Assembly (NCBI RefSeq): GCF_004664715.2 | Contig: NC_051079.1 | Location: 56,011,660 to 56,075,659 of the forward strand | Length of the DNA: 64,000 nt | Direction: 5' to 3' | Source of the DNA: Peromyscus leucopus | Lineage: Eukaryota > Chordata > Mammalia > Rodentia > Cricetidae | Shown: positions 11,436 to 22,610 of the stretch, in pieces | How positions within the stretch are numbered: position 1 is the stretch's first letter | How the letters are laid out: every line of letters starts with the position of its first letter | Notes under the pieces: generated by a model | The model's input: only the letters and a program-made list of their open reading frames with translations | The model's database searches: none | What the model was told of the DNA's origin: nothing | Made by a program: the position numbers and the translations under genes

Positions 11436-11559
11436 AGGAAAGGAAGGGAGAGAGATCTGGAACTGTTAAGAACAAACCCTCATTTTCTTCCTGATAACCG
11501 GCGTCTCACAATGTGGGCTAATGACTCATGAGCTCTCATTATTCCCTGGCGTTGCATTG

Positions 11560-11650
11560 TGTCAGCCTTGTTTTTCTCAGCAGCTTTGGATTTCCCACAG
11601 TGCCTCACAGAGTTCTGGGCACACACAGGTCCTCAATGAAGTGTTTGATC
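11560..11650 (+). mobile_element. L2 LINE 3' fragment
   Basis: 'cccacagtgcctcacagagttctgggcacacacaggtcctcaatgaagtgttt' resembles the L2 terminus ('gtgcctggcacatagtaggtgctcaataaat'). It is short and diverged. Confidence 0.5.
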
Positions 11651-11943
11651 AAGTGAGTTCCGTTTCCTGCATTCCGGGGTAAAGTGCTACGTGACCACTC
11701 TGGGCAGTCCAGAATGCTGTCATCACAGAGCCTGCTCCAAAAGGAAGTGAATATTGGCTTAGGAAAGCTGGTAAGGAAGCAGTGGTTGCCTTGAAGATCT
11801 CCCTAAAAATGACTCCCGGGTGCTGAGTTTGGAACCTGAGTTGGTGTTTCCAAAGAGACTCAGGAAACATAAGCACTTAACCCCCAATACACTAATGCAC
11901 CAACTCTTGCACACACTTTTCCAGCTTAGAAAGTGGAAGTTAT

Positions 11944-12110
11944 GGCTGGGCGGTGGTGGCGCACGCCTTTAATCCCAGCACTCGGGAGGCAGAGGCAGGC
12001 GGATCTCTGTGAGTTCGAGGCCAGCCTGGGCTACCAAGTGAGTTCCAGGAAAAGGCGCAAAGCTACACAGAGAAACCCTGTCTCGAAAAACAAAAACAAC
12101 AACAAAAAAA
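11944..12110 (+). mobile_element. Young B1 SINE, cricetid-type
   Basis: Near-intact B1: 'ggctgggcggtggtggcgc', 'gaggcagaggcaggcggatc', the cricetid-like insert 'aggaaaaggcgcaaagctac', 'cctgtctcg' and an A-rich tail. A perfect 16-bp target duplication 'agaaagtggaagttat' flanks it at 11928-11943 and 12111-12126, so the insertion is recent. The open frame 11933-12301 runs through it and is not a gene. Confidence 0.97.
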
Positions 12111-12126
12111 AGAAAGTGGAAGTTAT

Positions 12127-12700
12127 TAATTTTTCCAGAATATCAACAGTATGTGACAAGAGTTGGTCCAATTTTCTACCCAGCTGTATAGCTCCGAGGT
12201 GTGTTAAGGAGCCGACAATCTTTGAGCTTTGGAAACAGAGCCTACCACTGTATGGAGAAACCATCACAGACGATTCTGGTCTACCTAACTACTTAGCCTG
12301 AAGGCCGTTTTAACTGACTTGGAACATGATTGCCCTCAAGACTAGACTAAAAAGGAGAACAAACTGAGATGAAGATGTTTACATCGACCAAAAGTCTGCC
12401 TGTGTATGTAAATGGCAGCAAGGGCCAAGTTTGGCTTCCTTAGTTCTTAGGAGATGTTCCGTTGAATGGGTAAGTAGGGCGAATCAGTGTTCCTCCAGAT
12501 CTGATTGTGTGCACCCAATTGCAGGGGATTATAAGGTAATTCAGATGTATTTTATGTTATACCAAAGGACATGCTATAGATATTTAAATTTATCTCACAC
12601 ATCTTGTTTTCATTTTCACTGTTCCCAATAAATGCAGGATGCTCTATTTCTTTACAGGTAAGAAGTTAGGAAGCAACTAGATTTCTCTTCTCTCTCCAAC

Positions 12701-12703
<3 letters not shown>
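12127..12703. other. Non-coding, no identified element
   Basis: Unique, moderately AT-rich sequence between the B1 and a microsatellite. I see nothing assignable. Confidence 0.4.

Positions 12704-12776
<73 letters not shown>
12704..12776. repeat. Compound (CA)n(GA)n microsatellite
   Basis: An (AC) tract at 12704-12738 abuts a (GA) tract at 12739-12776, both pure. It produces a spurious minus-strand open frame with Leu-Ser and Val-Cys runs. Confidence 0.98.
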
Positions 12777-12778
<2 letters not shown>

Positions 12779-13276
12779 AAAAGAACTCACTGGCATGCTA
12801 GAGAGAAGGGGAGAAAACCAGAAACAGGAGCAGACAAGAGTCGTCACCGGCGAACTGTAATTAGAGAATCTTTGCAAACCATTGCTTACACTCCATTGCG
12901 TACACTCTGGCCTCTGCACTGCAGTCAGCTCTGGCTTTTCATCTGCTCTCAAGTGCAGTTCAAGGTGTGGATATTGATCTATAAACCCCTGATGGTTGCT
13001 CCCTGGGTACCAAGTGACATCTCTTTGTGTACCATTGTGACAGCTGAGGTCAATTAGAGTGCTAACAATCCTCCAATATAAACACTGAAAAGCTGTCCTT
13101 GATCAGCTATCCCCGGATCCCTTACTGGTTGGTTTGGGTTGGGTCAGAAAAGAATCACCAAGCCAAGGCTACTTAGCCCAAATCCCTGCTTAATCAACCA
13201 AGTTTTAGGTCATTTCACTATTTCAGGCAGGGGACTCAGGTTGTAGTTTTAATTAATAACTTAATTTATTAATTAA

Positions 13277-13587
13277 TGTGTATGTATATAGTATGTATAG
13301 GATGCGTGTGTGGGTCTGTGTAAGAGGAGGTCAAACTTAAGTGTCCTTCATCAGGAATCATTCTTCTGGTTTTTTGAGACAAATTCTTTCACTGGGGCAT
13401 GGGGCTCACCAATTGACTGGACTGGCTGGCCAGTGAGCCTGGGAGCTACTTATTTATGTCTCTCCAGAGCTGGGATTACAAGCTTGTAATCTCTGCTCTG
13501 CTTTCTACGTCGGTGCTGGGAATTGAACTCAGATCCTCACGTGCTTGCACAGCAAACACTTTCCCACTTAAGCGATGTCCCCACCCC
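13277..13587 (-). mobile_element. B4 SINE
   Basis: On the minus strand this is a full ID-plus-B1 chimera: 'ttttttgagacaaattctttcactggg', 'ctggctggccagtgagcctggga', 'gctgggattacaagc', then the ID-like part 'gtgctgggaattgaactcagatcctca...cttgcacagcaaacac'. This is the standard B4 order. Confidence 0.8.
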
Positions 13588-15160
13588 TCGGGCTTTCTTC
13601 AGGAGCTCAATTTATGTGACTCTGGGCATCCTCAGGCATTCCTGCTGTGACCTTCCTTTTTGTGTTTCTAGGCCCCTCAATGCTAAACTCAGGGTTATGC
13701 CAAGTGTTCTTTTCCAGTCAGTGTCTGCACTTGAGAGACTGTCAAATATGCACATTCTTGGGCCCAGCCCCTTATCTGCTGAGCCAGAAACTCCGGAGGT
13801 GGGATTTTAAAAAGTGTCCCTCCTCATACATGCACCATCTAGAGCATGGGGTCATTTCAGAAGCCAGGGGACTCCCTCTACCCACCCATCACCCTGCACC
13901 TGTTGCACACCTGAACTTCGTGAGAAACAGCCCTGTACTTTAAACTTTAAAGGCTGGTGGGTGACAGATACACTGCCTAGGAGCTGTCAGTGGGCATTTA
14001 GATCTCACAGTTTATTTATTTTTTTTTTCTGGCTTTGCTAGAGAAAACTGCTTCAAGATACTGACTTTCAGATGGGCAAGAATCTCATTCGCTTTGGAGA
14101 GATGCAGCCAACCAGGAAGGAGAGTGAAAATTTTGGGGGAGTTTACAGTTTGATAGGAGGTCTTTGTGTTGTTACCGTCTGAGACCATTTGCAGAGAAAT
14201 GTTATCAGGATGAAAACTTCTGGGCAGGTGGAACAAGTTTGGAAAGACCGAAGCTAGGAAACAGGAAGCATCTTTGCTTAGAGATGAGAATGCTGTTAGT
14301 GGGTGAAGCCGCGAATGTTACCAACGAGGAAAATATCCTAGCGCGGGAAAAGAGCCGCGTACAATAAAAAGAGAGTTGCAGATGTTGAAGAAGCTGAACA
14401 AGGATTTTTCAAAGGCTTCATCCCTACAGTAGAAAGAAAACCAAAGGGTTTTTAATCAAATCCCAACCAATAGCACTACAGCTTGCGCGCTCTTTGGCTA
14501 TGGGGAGTTTGTACCTTCTTCACAGTCGGTTGAGAACTTGGTCCTAGAGAAGAGCCACTGGCTTGGTGAGCTGAGCATGCGCCTCAGAGACCCGGAGCCT
14601 GGCATGCTTACAAGGCACTCCAGCCTCCGTGCTTCCAAGTCGGGGCGAGTCTCTTTACGGTTTCTGAGGTTGCTCCTTCCCTGTAAACCAGGAATAAAAA
14701 CATCCACCTGCCCCTGGGGGGACTCCGGGGTCCTGACTGGCAGATGACAGGGCTGCCCTTTATGTTTTCAATATGCCGCATAAAAGCTGTTGTGCTTGTT
14801 GGGCACTCTTTGTTCCGTTCCTCAGTAAGCAACCTTTAATGGTTCTTTAGAAAATCAATCCCGTTTGTAAACTCTATCAAGTCGTCCCACGGAGCTTGAA
14901 GCTTTAACTTCGGAAACTGAACTTGCACAATAGGACACAGCCAAATGTGGATCTTATAGGAATTTTAAGATGCGGAACGTGGCCTTGCGTTAGATAATAA
15001 CGGTATTGAGGAATGTGCAGCTGTTTGTATTGGAGTGTGCAGTCCCGGTCCTTGGAGAGCAGGTAATTGCAGAACTGCCTCCAACTATTGTAATCTACAA
15101 GATTATCCCATTAATCATATTTGTCTCTGGGAGTACCTTCGTTCTAAATCTAAATGTTGT
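13588..15160. other. Repeat-poor non-coding sequence
   Basis: The block holds no young SINE. The part from about 14330 to 14740 is relatively GC-rich with some CpGs but is not a CpG island. Around 14640-14705 '...gtttctgaggttgctccttccctgtaaaccagg' could be an old MIR. No exon is supported. Confidence 0.4.
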
Positions 15161-15162
15161 GT

Positions 15163-15178
15163 CCCCCCCCCCCCCCCC
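15163..15178. repeat. Poly(C) tract, 16 bp
   Basis: An uninterrupted run of 16 C. Such runs are prone to length error in assembly. Confidence 0.95.
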
Positions 15179-15858
15179 GATGTATCACATGCAAGAAAGC
15201 TAATTGAAAACATTACAGGGACAAATTTCAAAATGTTCCTAAGTACAAGATGAGTTTTAGTTGCCAATAATAAGTAAATCAAGCGTCCAAACCTGGACTG
15301 ATTTGAGGTTTTTTTTTTTTTTTTGATTTCCTGTTTCTTTTTCTCTCTCTCTTTTTTAAAGCTCATAAAGTGTTATCCTGTAGAACGATCTGGAATACTC
15401 CGATGCTTCAGGTAGCTCCAATGCCTGCCTTCTTAATGTGACAACACAGCTCTGAGGCCCAGGGCTATGGGGGCTCGTGGGCAAGTGACCCGTTTCTTCT
15501 CTCCTTCCCACCCAGAATTAAATGTGGCCTGGGAGATGCAGATTAGTCTGGGGCCCAAAATAAAAAGCACATTTAAAAAAAATGGGATTCAGATGTGTAA
15601 GGTGGGCATGGTAGATTTCCACTCACAATATCTTATCGGGTCGATGTTAGCCTAGTTACAGCGTGTTTCCAGGCCCAGGCTGCTTCCTCTTCAGCAGCTG
15701 GTATGACTTTGCATGCCGCTTCTGGAACTTTCTCCCAGTGGAGAAGCTGCACAAATCTGAGTGTACGTATAGAAGAATATGGTACTCTACCAGCCTTGGA
15801 AATTAAAAATCTACCCTTTGCTTCTGAATGTATTTCTCTAATAAATCCATGAGCCCTA

Positions 15859-15859
15859 C

Positions 15860-15900
<41 letters not shown>

Positions 15901-15926
15901 AGACACACACACACACACATACACAC
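15859..15926. repeat. (CA)n microsatellite
   Basis: A nearly pure CA tract interrupted by two GA dinucleotides near 15895-15902. The Val-Cys minus-strand frame across it (15633-15944) is an artefact. Confidence 0.97.
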
Positions 15927-16579
15927 TGGTTGGGGTGGGACCATTCACACAATAGGTTATTATGATACACATCAGAGCTAAAGATTAAAGGCTGACAAAG
16001 GGAAACACATAGTAAACTTCTCTCTGAGCCTCCATTTAGAACTCAAGAAAAGGAGATAATTGTAAACAAGTCCTCCGTGGATTACAGAACCACCGCGATC
16101 ACTAGTGGTGTAATAACGTGTTTGTAATTAGTAAGGATATTTGATTCTTGAGTCATGTCTTTCAAATAGGTGGACAGGGGAACTTCAGGTGTGGGTGGTA
16201 CTCGATGGAAGGGATCGCATGAATGATAGATACCCTGCTTGGGAAGCCCGACCAGAAGGTCAGAAGAAGAGAGCTGCTTTCATGAGTTTGTGTGTTTGTT
16301 TGGTTGCCATGGTTACCTCACAACCTTAGCCAAAGTGACTATGCAGCCATCCCGTCAGTGCCAGAGACGTGTGTTTAATAGATTTATTCATCTGACGAGC
16401 TGTGCTGTCAATAATGTGCCAAACACGGAAGCAGAATTTATGTATCAACCAAATGTTTCAAGTTTTTGTCTTCCACTACCATCAAGACTAGAAATGGCTA
16501 TCAGGTGTCTTCCTCAATCACTATACACCTTGCATTTCACTTTGTATTGCACTTATTTAATGATTCTGCAGGGGTGAGG
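15927..16579. other. Non-coding, no identified element
   Basis: No repeat family is recognisable, and the open frames on the plus strand (16141-16329, 16239-16577) overlap each other in different frames and look random. Confidence 0.4.
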
Positions 16580-16721
16580 TTCATGTGACTACACATATGG
16601 AAGAAAGAAGACAGCTTATGAGAGTTGGTTCTCTCCTACCACGTGGGTCCATATGGGATCGAACTTGCATCGTCATGTTTGGCCGCAAGTGCCTTTACCC
16701 GTGGAGCTGTCTTGCTGACTA
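16580..16721 (-). mobile_element. RSINE1/B4-like SINE
   Basis: The complement shows the RSINE1 order; on the plus strand it reads 'agagttggttctctcctaccacgtgggtcc', 'gggatcgaacttgcatcgtcatgtttggccgcaagtgcc', 'gagctgtcttgctgac'. The 3' tail is lost or decayed. Confidence 0.75.
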
Positions 16722-17084
16722 TGAGACTGCTGCGAGGGAAAGGTGTGGGGGAGGGATGCTTCGGCTGAAGTCCAGGCCAGGTTATTAGCTGGGACTCCCA
16801 AGGGTCCCCTAGGAGTCATGACCTGAAGCATCTTTGACCTGGAGGAGACTTCATATAGCAGTCATAGACTTTGTTAAGAGTGGGACGCACCGCTTGGTTC
16901 ACCATGCTGGAAGGCGAAGAACAATCTGTAACTCTGTGTGGATATGAGCTCTTCCATGATCTCCATGGTGCTGTTCTGCTCATCAGACAAGTTGTCCATC
17001 TTGGGGTCAGTAGGGGCAGCTGCCCGTGGTATCTGCTGCCTCAGCTGTTAGAAGTGAAAACTGAAGATTTGGAAGACCTCCCAC

Positions 17085-17426
17085 TGTTGTGGATATTACT
17101 CTATATAAATAAAACACTGATGGCCAGTGACCAGGCAGGAAGTATAGGCAGGACAAAGAGAGAGGAGAATTGGGGAAACAGGAAGAAGGAGGGGACACTG
17201 CAGCCACCGCCAGGATAAGCAGCATGTAAAGACGCCAGTAAGCCACCAGCCATGTGGCAAGGTATAGATTTATAGGAATGGGTTAATTTAAGATATAAGA
17301 ACAGTTAGCAAGAAGCCTGCCATGGCCATACAGTTTATAAGTGATATAAGTGTCTGAGTGATTATTTTACGTGGATTGTGGGACTGCGGGGTTTGGTGGA
17401 ACCTGGAGAAAAGCCCTCCGGCAACA
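17085..17426 (+). mobile_element. Solo LTR, class II (ERV2) type, with 6-bp TSD
   Basis: The element begins TGTTG and ends CAACA, a 5-bp terminal inverted repeat, and is 342 bp long. It is bounded by a perfect 6-bp direct repeat TCCCAC (17079-17084 and 17427-17432), the duplication size typical of class II endogenous retroviruses. Internal landmarks are 'tatataaataaaacactgatggccag', 'agccaccagccatgtggcaagg' and 'gggttaatttaagatataagaac'. No primer-binding site or gag-like sequence follows, so it is a solo LTR formed by recombination. The TATAAATAAAA block may be its promoter or poly(A) signal. Confidence 0.9.
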
Positions 17427-17439
17427 TCCCACCCCCACT

Positions 17440-17697
17440 TCCATGTTCTAGGATGTGTGTTGATTCAGTAGCAACCCTACACTTTATATTTTTGGGACAA
17501 GATCTTCCACTAAACTTGGAGCTCACTGATTGGCTAGATGGATTGATGAGCAAGTCTTGTCTATGCCTCCCCAGTGCTGAGTTTAGAGGTCCATGCTTCC
17601 ACGTTTGAGTTTTTACATGGGTTCTGGACGTCCAAACTCAGGTTCTCATGTGTATGCAGCGATGGCTTTCCAGACCAAGCTATCTCTTCAACCCTTC
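17440..17697 (-). mobile_element. B4 SINE, diverged
   Basis: 'gggacaagatcttccactaaacttggagctcactgattggcta', 'gcctccccagtgctgag', then 'tccaaactcaggttctcatgtgtatgcagc...ctatctcttcaaccc' give the B1-then-ID order of a B4 on the minus strand. The solo LTR at 17085-17426 lies immediately to its left. Confidence 0.65.
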
Positions 17698-19825
17698 TGG
17701 GGGGCGTTTACCCACCAACCCCACAGCTCCCCAGTTTTCTTGAGTACAAGCAGCAGGAAATATTAGGTAGAAGGATTTATGTTGCGGAGATAAACAGATA
17801 GAAAATAAAGGATAGCCTTGAGAGAGCCTGGAACCTATTCCAATGGGCCCCGACTGTCTCTGCCCCAGGGTATTTATAGAGACACCAACGGGTGGAGCAA
17901 AAGACCTCATCACCCAGCACATCCAAGTGCAGACCATCTCAGACACCTGCACTCAGGCCCGTGGTCCTGATCATCCTCCATGTGGACCTGCTGGGTAAAG
18001 CCACGAGGAACCTGAAAACGGGCTCCCACATCCTTTTACCACTATTTACTTAAGTTCTAGCTCTACTCCACAAACTCCCTTGGATTTGTAAGCACCATAA
18101 TTGCTCTTACATTTCAATGTGTGGATAGAGAGCATCTTGTTCTAAAAATCACAGCCTTTGAGTTTCTTCTTTTACAGTGTGTTCATCGAACCCACATACT
18201 CTAGCTCAGTGGGCAAGCGAGTCCTCTGCAATGGGCCTAAGTGGGAGAGAGCTTGCCTGAAGCTCTGTACCTTTCTTACCAGCCCCGTGGTCCTTAGCAG
18301 CTCAGTTCACAGTCTCGGAGTCCCCAGCTTTGCACTTTGCAAGACAGTCACAGCCCCCTGTCCCTTACAAACTTACAGTGCTGGAGAGTGTTCCAAGGAC
18401 TCGGATCCAGCTCGGAGACAAGGCTAGAAGGAGCCTGTTTGTGTTCCCCCAACACACACTTTCTCCCTCCACAGTCTAAAACTATGATGGCAACATCTGG
18501 GGTCCCTGGTGGGGGATGTGGAACTCTGGCAAGGGGCCACAACGGGGCTGATGGACTGTAAGAGACAAAGGTAACCACATGAGGCCATAAAGGGAACCGA
18601 AGCCAGATTGGCTGGTGCTCACCCTGCTTCCCTAATCCACACACAGAAGGCCATCCTGGGTGAGAAAGGAGCACTGAGCTCCTCGTGTGGTCTCAGCCTC
18701 GTCTGGTCTCAGCCTTTGAGAGTCAGTTTCTTAGCTTATGATTTGTTGAGAAGAGAAGTAGAATCATCGAACAGTGAAGGAGCAGGGAAACCCCAAGATG
18801 ACCCTTCTGTCTGTGAAAAGTCCCTCTGAATGGCTTTGTCCCTAGCCAGGTCTTTTCTGTCCAAGTAACATGAAAGGGGTCAAGGTTATGTTAAACAAAG
18901 AACAAGGATGGTGGGCTTGGGTACCGCCATTTGCTACTTTCAGTTTTTACTTAGCAGTCATGTTCTGGAAGCCTGTCCTGAGTTCTTAGGTCTCCCAGAG
19001 TCCACTGTGACACTCCAGACTTTTCATTTTAATTACCCACTTGCTATCTCTGAACTAGACTGGAAAGTTCCAGAAGGGTAATGACTATGCCTTGGTTGTT
19101 GATCCCAGGATCCAACTCTGTTCTGTCTGTGGTTGAACAACCCCAGGCATTGGGGAGTCCAATACAATCCAAGTACTGCAACTTTGATCCCAGATTCCTG
19201 AAAAGGAGGCAGTTTTCCAGGCTTCCCCACAGAAAATGGGTCAGCTCATGATGGGAGTCAGAGCTCCCAGGCTGGCTTTCTTAGCTTCTGTGCCCATGGG
19301 GTGCCTTGTGAAGGCTGCTTCTCACTGACATCCTGCTGCAGCACTGTATGTGTGTAGGAGAGAGGGTAGTTTCTGGTCTCACTAATCCTACAAAACTCAG
19401 AAGATTTTTTTTTTCCACTCCAAGATCCTCTTCCTTGAGCTAAGGAATTGGTATATTTAGAAACAATCAATTCTCTCTCTCTGTCTCTCTCTTTTATCTC
19501 TGATATGGTTATGAACATGATCTGTAGGAAGGAGGGAGGGTGTGTGATAGAAAGAAGAGTCACTGGTTCTTTCCATTTTAGAATATTTAAGTATGTAATT
19601 GATTTTTTATTTTAGAGGAGCCCACAGTTATGGAGACATTTGATTTTTAGAAAGACATTTAACTTTTAAATCATTGGAAAATTTTAAGGACTGTGGGGAT
19701 TTTAAAAGTTACACTGTCTTTTTATTTTATGACATTAACATGAAATTTGGGGGACAAACAAGAAAGGAAAGGTTATGGTTTAACAGCGATGTATTTGTAA
19801 AATTGACAAAGAATGGATTGTACTC
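17698..19825. other. Mostly unique non-coding sequence
   Basis: There are no young SINEs. Around 19025-19165 the text 'aactagactggaaagttccagaagggtaatgactatgcc' may be an L2 trace. A polypyrimidine-AG at 18165-18177 precedes an 89-codon frame (18158-18427), but the peptide is unrecognised and unsupported. Confidence 0.4.
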
Positions 19826-19827
19826 AT

Positions 19828-20029
19828 TAGCTTTTATTGTCAATTTGACACAATGTAGAACTCCCTGGGAAGAGCAATAGAAAAAAAGAAAGCCTAGATC
19901 AGACTGGCCCACGGCCATATTTGTGAGGGATTGTTTTGATTGGTGATTGATGTGGAAGGTCTGACCCACTCTGGGTGGCACCATCTCAAGGCAGGTGGGT
20001 TTGGGCTGTAAAGGATAACTAGCGTGCGT

Positions 20030-20030
<1 letters not shown>
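19828..20030 (+). mobile_element. MaLR/ERVL-like LTR, 5' half
   Basis: 'ttattgtcaatttgacacaatgtagaactccctgggaagag', 'ttgattggtgattgatgtggaaggtctgacccactctgggtgg' is the plus-strand counterpart of the LTR present in full at 25178-25588. The 3' half is missing and a (CA)n tract follows. Confidence 0.7.

Positions 20031-20037
<7 letters not shown>

Positions 20038-20099
<62 letters not shown>
20038..20099. repeat. (CA)n microsatellite
   Basis: A pure CA tract of about 62 bp. The 157-codon and 94-codon minus-strand frames around it are Val-Cys artefacts. Confidence 0.98.
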
Positions 20100-20101
<2 letters not shown>

Positions 20102-20348
20102 CACGCACATGCACACACCTGCATACTTGCAAAAACAGAATGCACAAGGCACAAAAATTTGAAAAATATTCTTATCACGTTTATATGCAGGAGGCAACAA
20201 GTTTTTTTATTCCACAGTTGGAGAAACGGGCAGTTCTCTTACAGTTCCACATTGGAAGTGGCAGAGCTCCCTCAAGCAGAAGACCCTGAACATCAGATGA
20301 AGACCCCAGGGACATAAAGAAGGATGAAGGGGCCTGTCCTCATCCTAC

Positions 20349-20461
20349 TGACCAGGCCATCAGACAGCAGGGTCATGACCAAGGCTGTAGAACTCCATCT
20401 TGCCCTGACCAAGCTAGTGGAAAGGAGGGTCACAACCAGAGCCGTAGGACGCACTCCATCA
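20349..20461. repeat. Diverged 57-bp tandem duplication
   Basis: 'tgaccaggccatcagacagcagggtca' and 'tgaccaagctagtggaaaggagggtca' start two head-to-tail copies at 20349 and 20406. They match over most of their length with substitutions. Confidence 0.6.
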
Positions 20462-21414
20462 TACTCTCTCCCCTCACAGTCAGTCCATTGGACCATTGGA
20501 AAATTCAAGTCACATCTCTAAAAGGGTTCCGTGAAGATGCAGGACAGCGTTGAAGCCCCTCAAGTTCCTTCATGCAAAGGTGCTTCGAGTGTTCTATTCT
20601 TCCTTTGCGTTGAGCCTCTGGACTTGGTTCTAGACCCCTGGCACCTGCTCTGTGTGACTGAGACAAGTCACCGTCTTCTGTGGCCATCACGAATAAGACT
20701 CCCCATAGTTTTCTCTGACTCTGTGCTATGATGATTTGTTTCCTCCCACCACACAGGATCCATTCTTCATGGCTTTAGATGGCATAGAATGTTCTGGCAA
20801 CATTAACTATCAAAACAATTTACATAACAAGAGTACTGTATACACTTCCCTGAGCACTTTCCGTACGTTTTCTAAATCCCTGCTACCAACTAATAGATCA
20901 CTTTGTCCTTAACACATGCTGGGTAAATATTCACTAAAAGTAAAATGTAAACAGAATCATCTGATTTTACTAAGAAGTTAAGGTAGAAAAGTGGCCCAGC
21001 TTTTTTTTAAAAAATGCTGTCAACTTCAAGTTGTTTCCAGGTTACTGACCCTTCTGCTAGACCACATGGCCCTTTGAGCCCCAACTGTTGGAATCATCTC
21101 GTTGACTCATTTCTAGCTTTGGCTATGGAGTTACCTGCTCATCCTTGTAACAGGGGAAGATCCTTGGCTTTTATGCTCCTCTTTAGTGTTTGAGGTGTGT
21201 CCCTGCCAGATGGGTATAAAACCACTGTTCAGTGTGGGAGATATACTGCCCGGCTCATGAACCTGCTGGATAAATAAAATAATAGGGCCGTAGTGAATGA
21301 ACAATCCAGATGTCCAGACCTAGAGCTGAGTGTGTTTTAGGTTAGTTACCTACCAGGAGAGCATCAGGAGAAATACTAGTTTAACAGAGACCACTGTAAT
21401 GTGCATTAACAAAC
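20462..21414. other. Non-coding, possible L2 trace
   Basis: Unique sequence. Around 20870-20945, 'cttaacacatgctgggtaaatattcactaaaag' may be an L2 3' remnant. No exon is supported. Confidence 0.4.
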
Positions 21415-21606
21415 TTTTTTTTTTAAATGAAGGTTTATTTATTATGTATACAGTGTTTTCCCTGTATGTCTGCCTGCCTGCCAGAAGAGGGCACCAGATC
21501 TCATAATGGATGGTTGTGAGCCACCATGTGGGTGCTGGGAATTGAACTCAGGACCTTTGGAAGAGCAAGCCAGTGCTCTTAAACACTGAGCCATCTCTCC
21601 AGCCCC
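21415..21606 (-). mobile_element. B2 SINE with CTCF-like motif
   Basis: A full minus-strand B2: T-rich tail, 'aggtttatttattatgtat', 'gccagaagagggcaccagat', 'gttgtgagccaccatgtggg', 'ctgggaattgaactcaggacc', 'gagccatctctccagcccc'. The segment at 21480-21497 is the B2-borne sequence known in rodents to supply CTCF sites. Confidence 0.92.
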
Positions 21607-21624
21607 TTAAATTTTTTTTTTTAA

Positions 21625-21740
21625 TGAAGGAGGACAGGGTTTATTCAGACTCAGTTTGAAGGGACAGTCTGTCTCTTATGGGATGGAAAGTGTGGTGGCA
21701 GAGCTTGAGGAAGCTGATCATACTGCATCTGTAGGCAGGA

Positions 21741-21817
<77 letters not shown>

Positions 21818-22000
21818 GCTCACTCCCCCATTTTCATTTGGCCCAGGACCCTCTCCCCTGGGATGGTGCCACCCACATTTAAGTGGGTCTTCCCTTCTAC
21901 ATTAAGCCTTTCTGGAAATATTATCATAGATGTTTCTAGAGGCCTGTTTTCATGATGATTCTAGATTCCATCTAGTTGACAATTTTGATTAACCATTACA
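21625..22000 (-). mobile_element. MaLR/ERVL-like LTR with internal (GA)n
   Basis: On the minus strand: 'acagggtttattcagactcag' (AATAAA complement near its start), 'gggatggtgccacccacatttaagtgggtcttccc', 'tctagttgacaattttgattaaccattaca'. It is the same general LTR class as 53830-54190. A (GA)n expansion interrupts it. Confidence 0.7.
21743..21814. repeat. (GA)n microsatellite
   Basis: A pure GA tract of about 70 bp inside the LTR, producing Arg-Glu and Leu-Ser artefact frames. Confidence 0.98.
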
Positions 22001-22271
22001 AGTCCACCCCTTGCCACTGTGACAACCAAACACATCATTTGTAAATGAGAACATTCTATCCCTGGACCCTAAAGCCTCATGTTCATCTTAATATGCAAAA
22101 TGCATTTCCATCTTTAAAAGTCTCTGAAATTTTAACATTGTTCAAAAGCCAAAGCCTCTTCTAAGACCCAGGATAACTTCTTAGCCGTGAGCCCTTCACA
22201 AATACTCTTAACTGCCAGTGAGTGTTTCTATTCCTATGAAAATGAATATTAAAACAGGAATACGAACATAG

Positions 22272-22610
22272 CCTGTGTTGCGGTTTGAATCTGAAAAGTC
22301 TCCCATGGACTCAGGTTTTAAGTAGTTGGTCCCTGCTCGCCACACTGTTTTGAAAGCTCCAGGGTCTTTAGGAAATGGGGACCAGCTGGTACAGCGAGGC
22401 CACCAGAGGCAGACTTTTGAAGATTCTATCCCTGGCTAAGGTCCTGGTCTCTCTGCTTCCTGGTCCACAATTATGTGAACAGCTGTTGTCTGTGTTCCCT
22501 CTGTCCTGTCTTCCCCAGGATGGACTGAAGTCCCTGGGAAACCTCCCCCACCCCAGGTTGTTTTTGTTAGCTGTTTTGATCACAGTGATGCAAAAACAGT
22601 ACAGGTGGCA
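22272..22610 (+). mobile_element. MaLR-like LTR, diverged
   Basis: 'tgttgcggtttgaatctgaaaagtctcccatggactcaggttttaag' followed by 'tgctgcttcctggtcca...'-like and 'ttttgatcacagtgatgcaaaaacagtacag' follows the order of rodent MaLR-like LTRs on the plus strand. Confidence 0.6.

Noticed and set aside
18158..18427. Possible exon after a 'ttcttcttttacag' acceptor
   Set aside because: The 89-codon frame begins before the acceptor, the peptide is unrecognised, and no donor or poly(A) context is apparent.
19727..20200. 157-codon minus-strand open frame
   Set aside because: Most of the centre is a Val-Cys run from the (CA)n tract at 20038-20099, and the flanks are LTR sequence.
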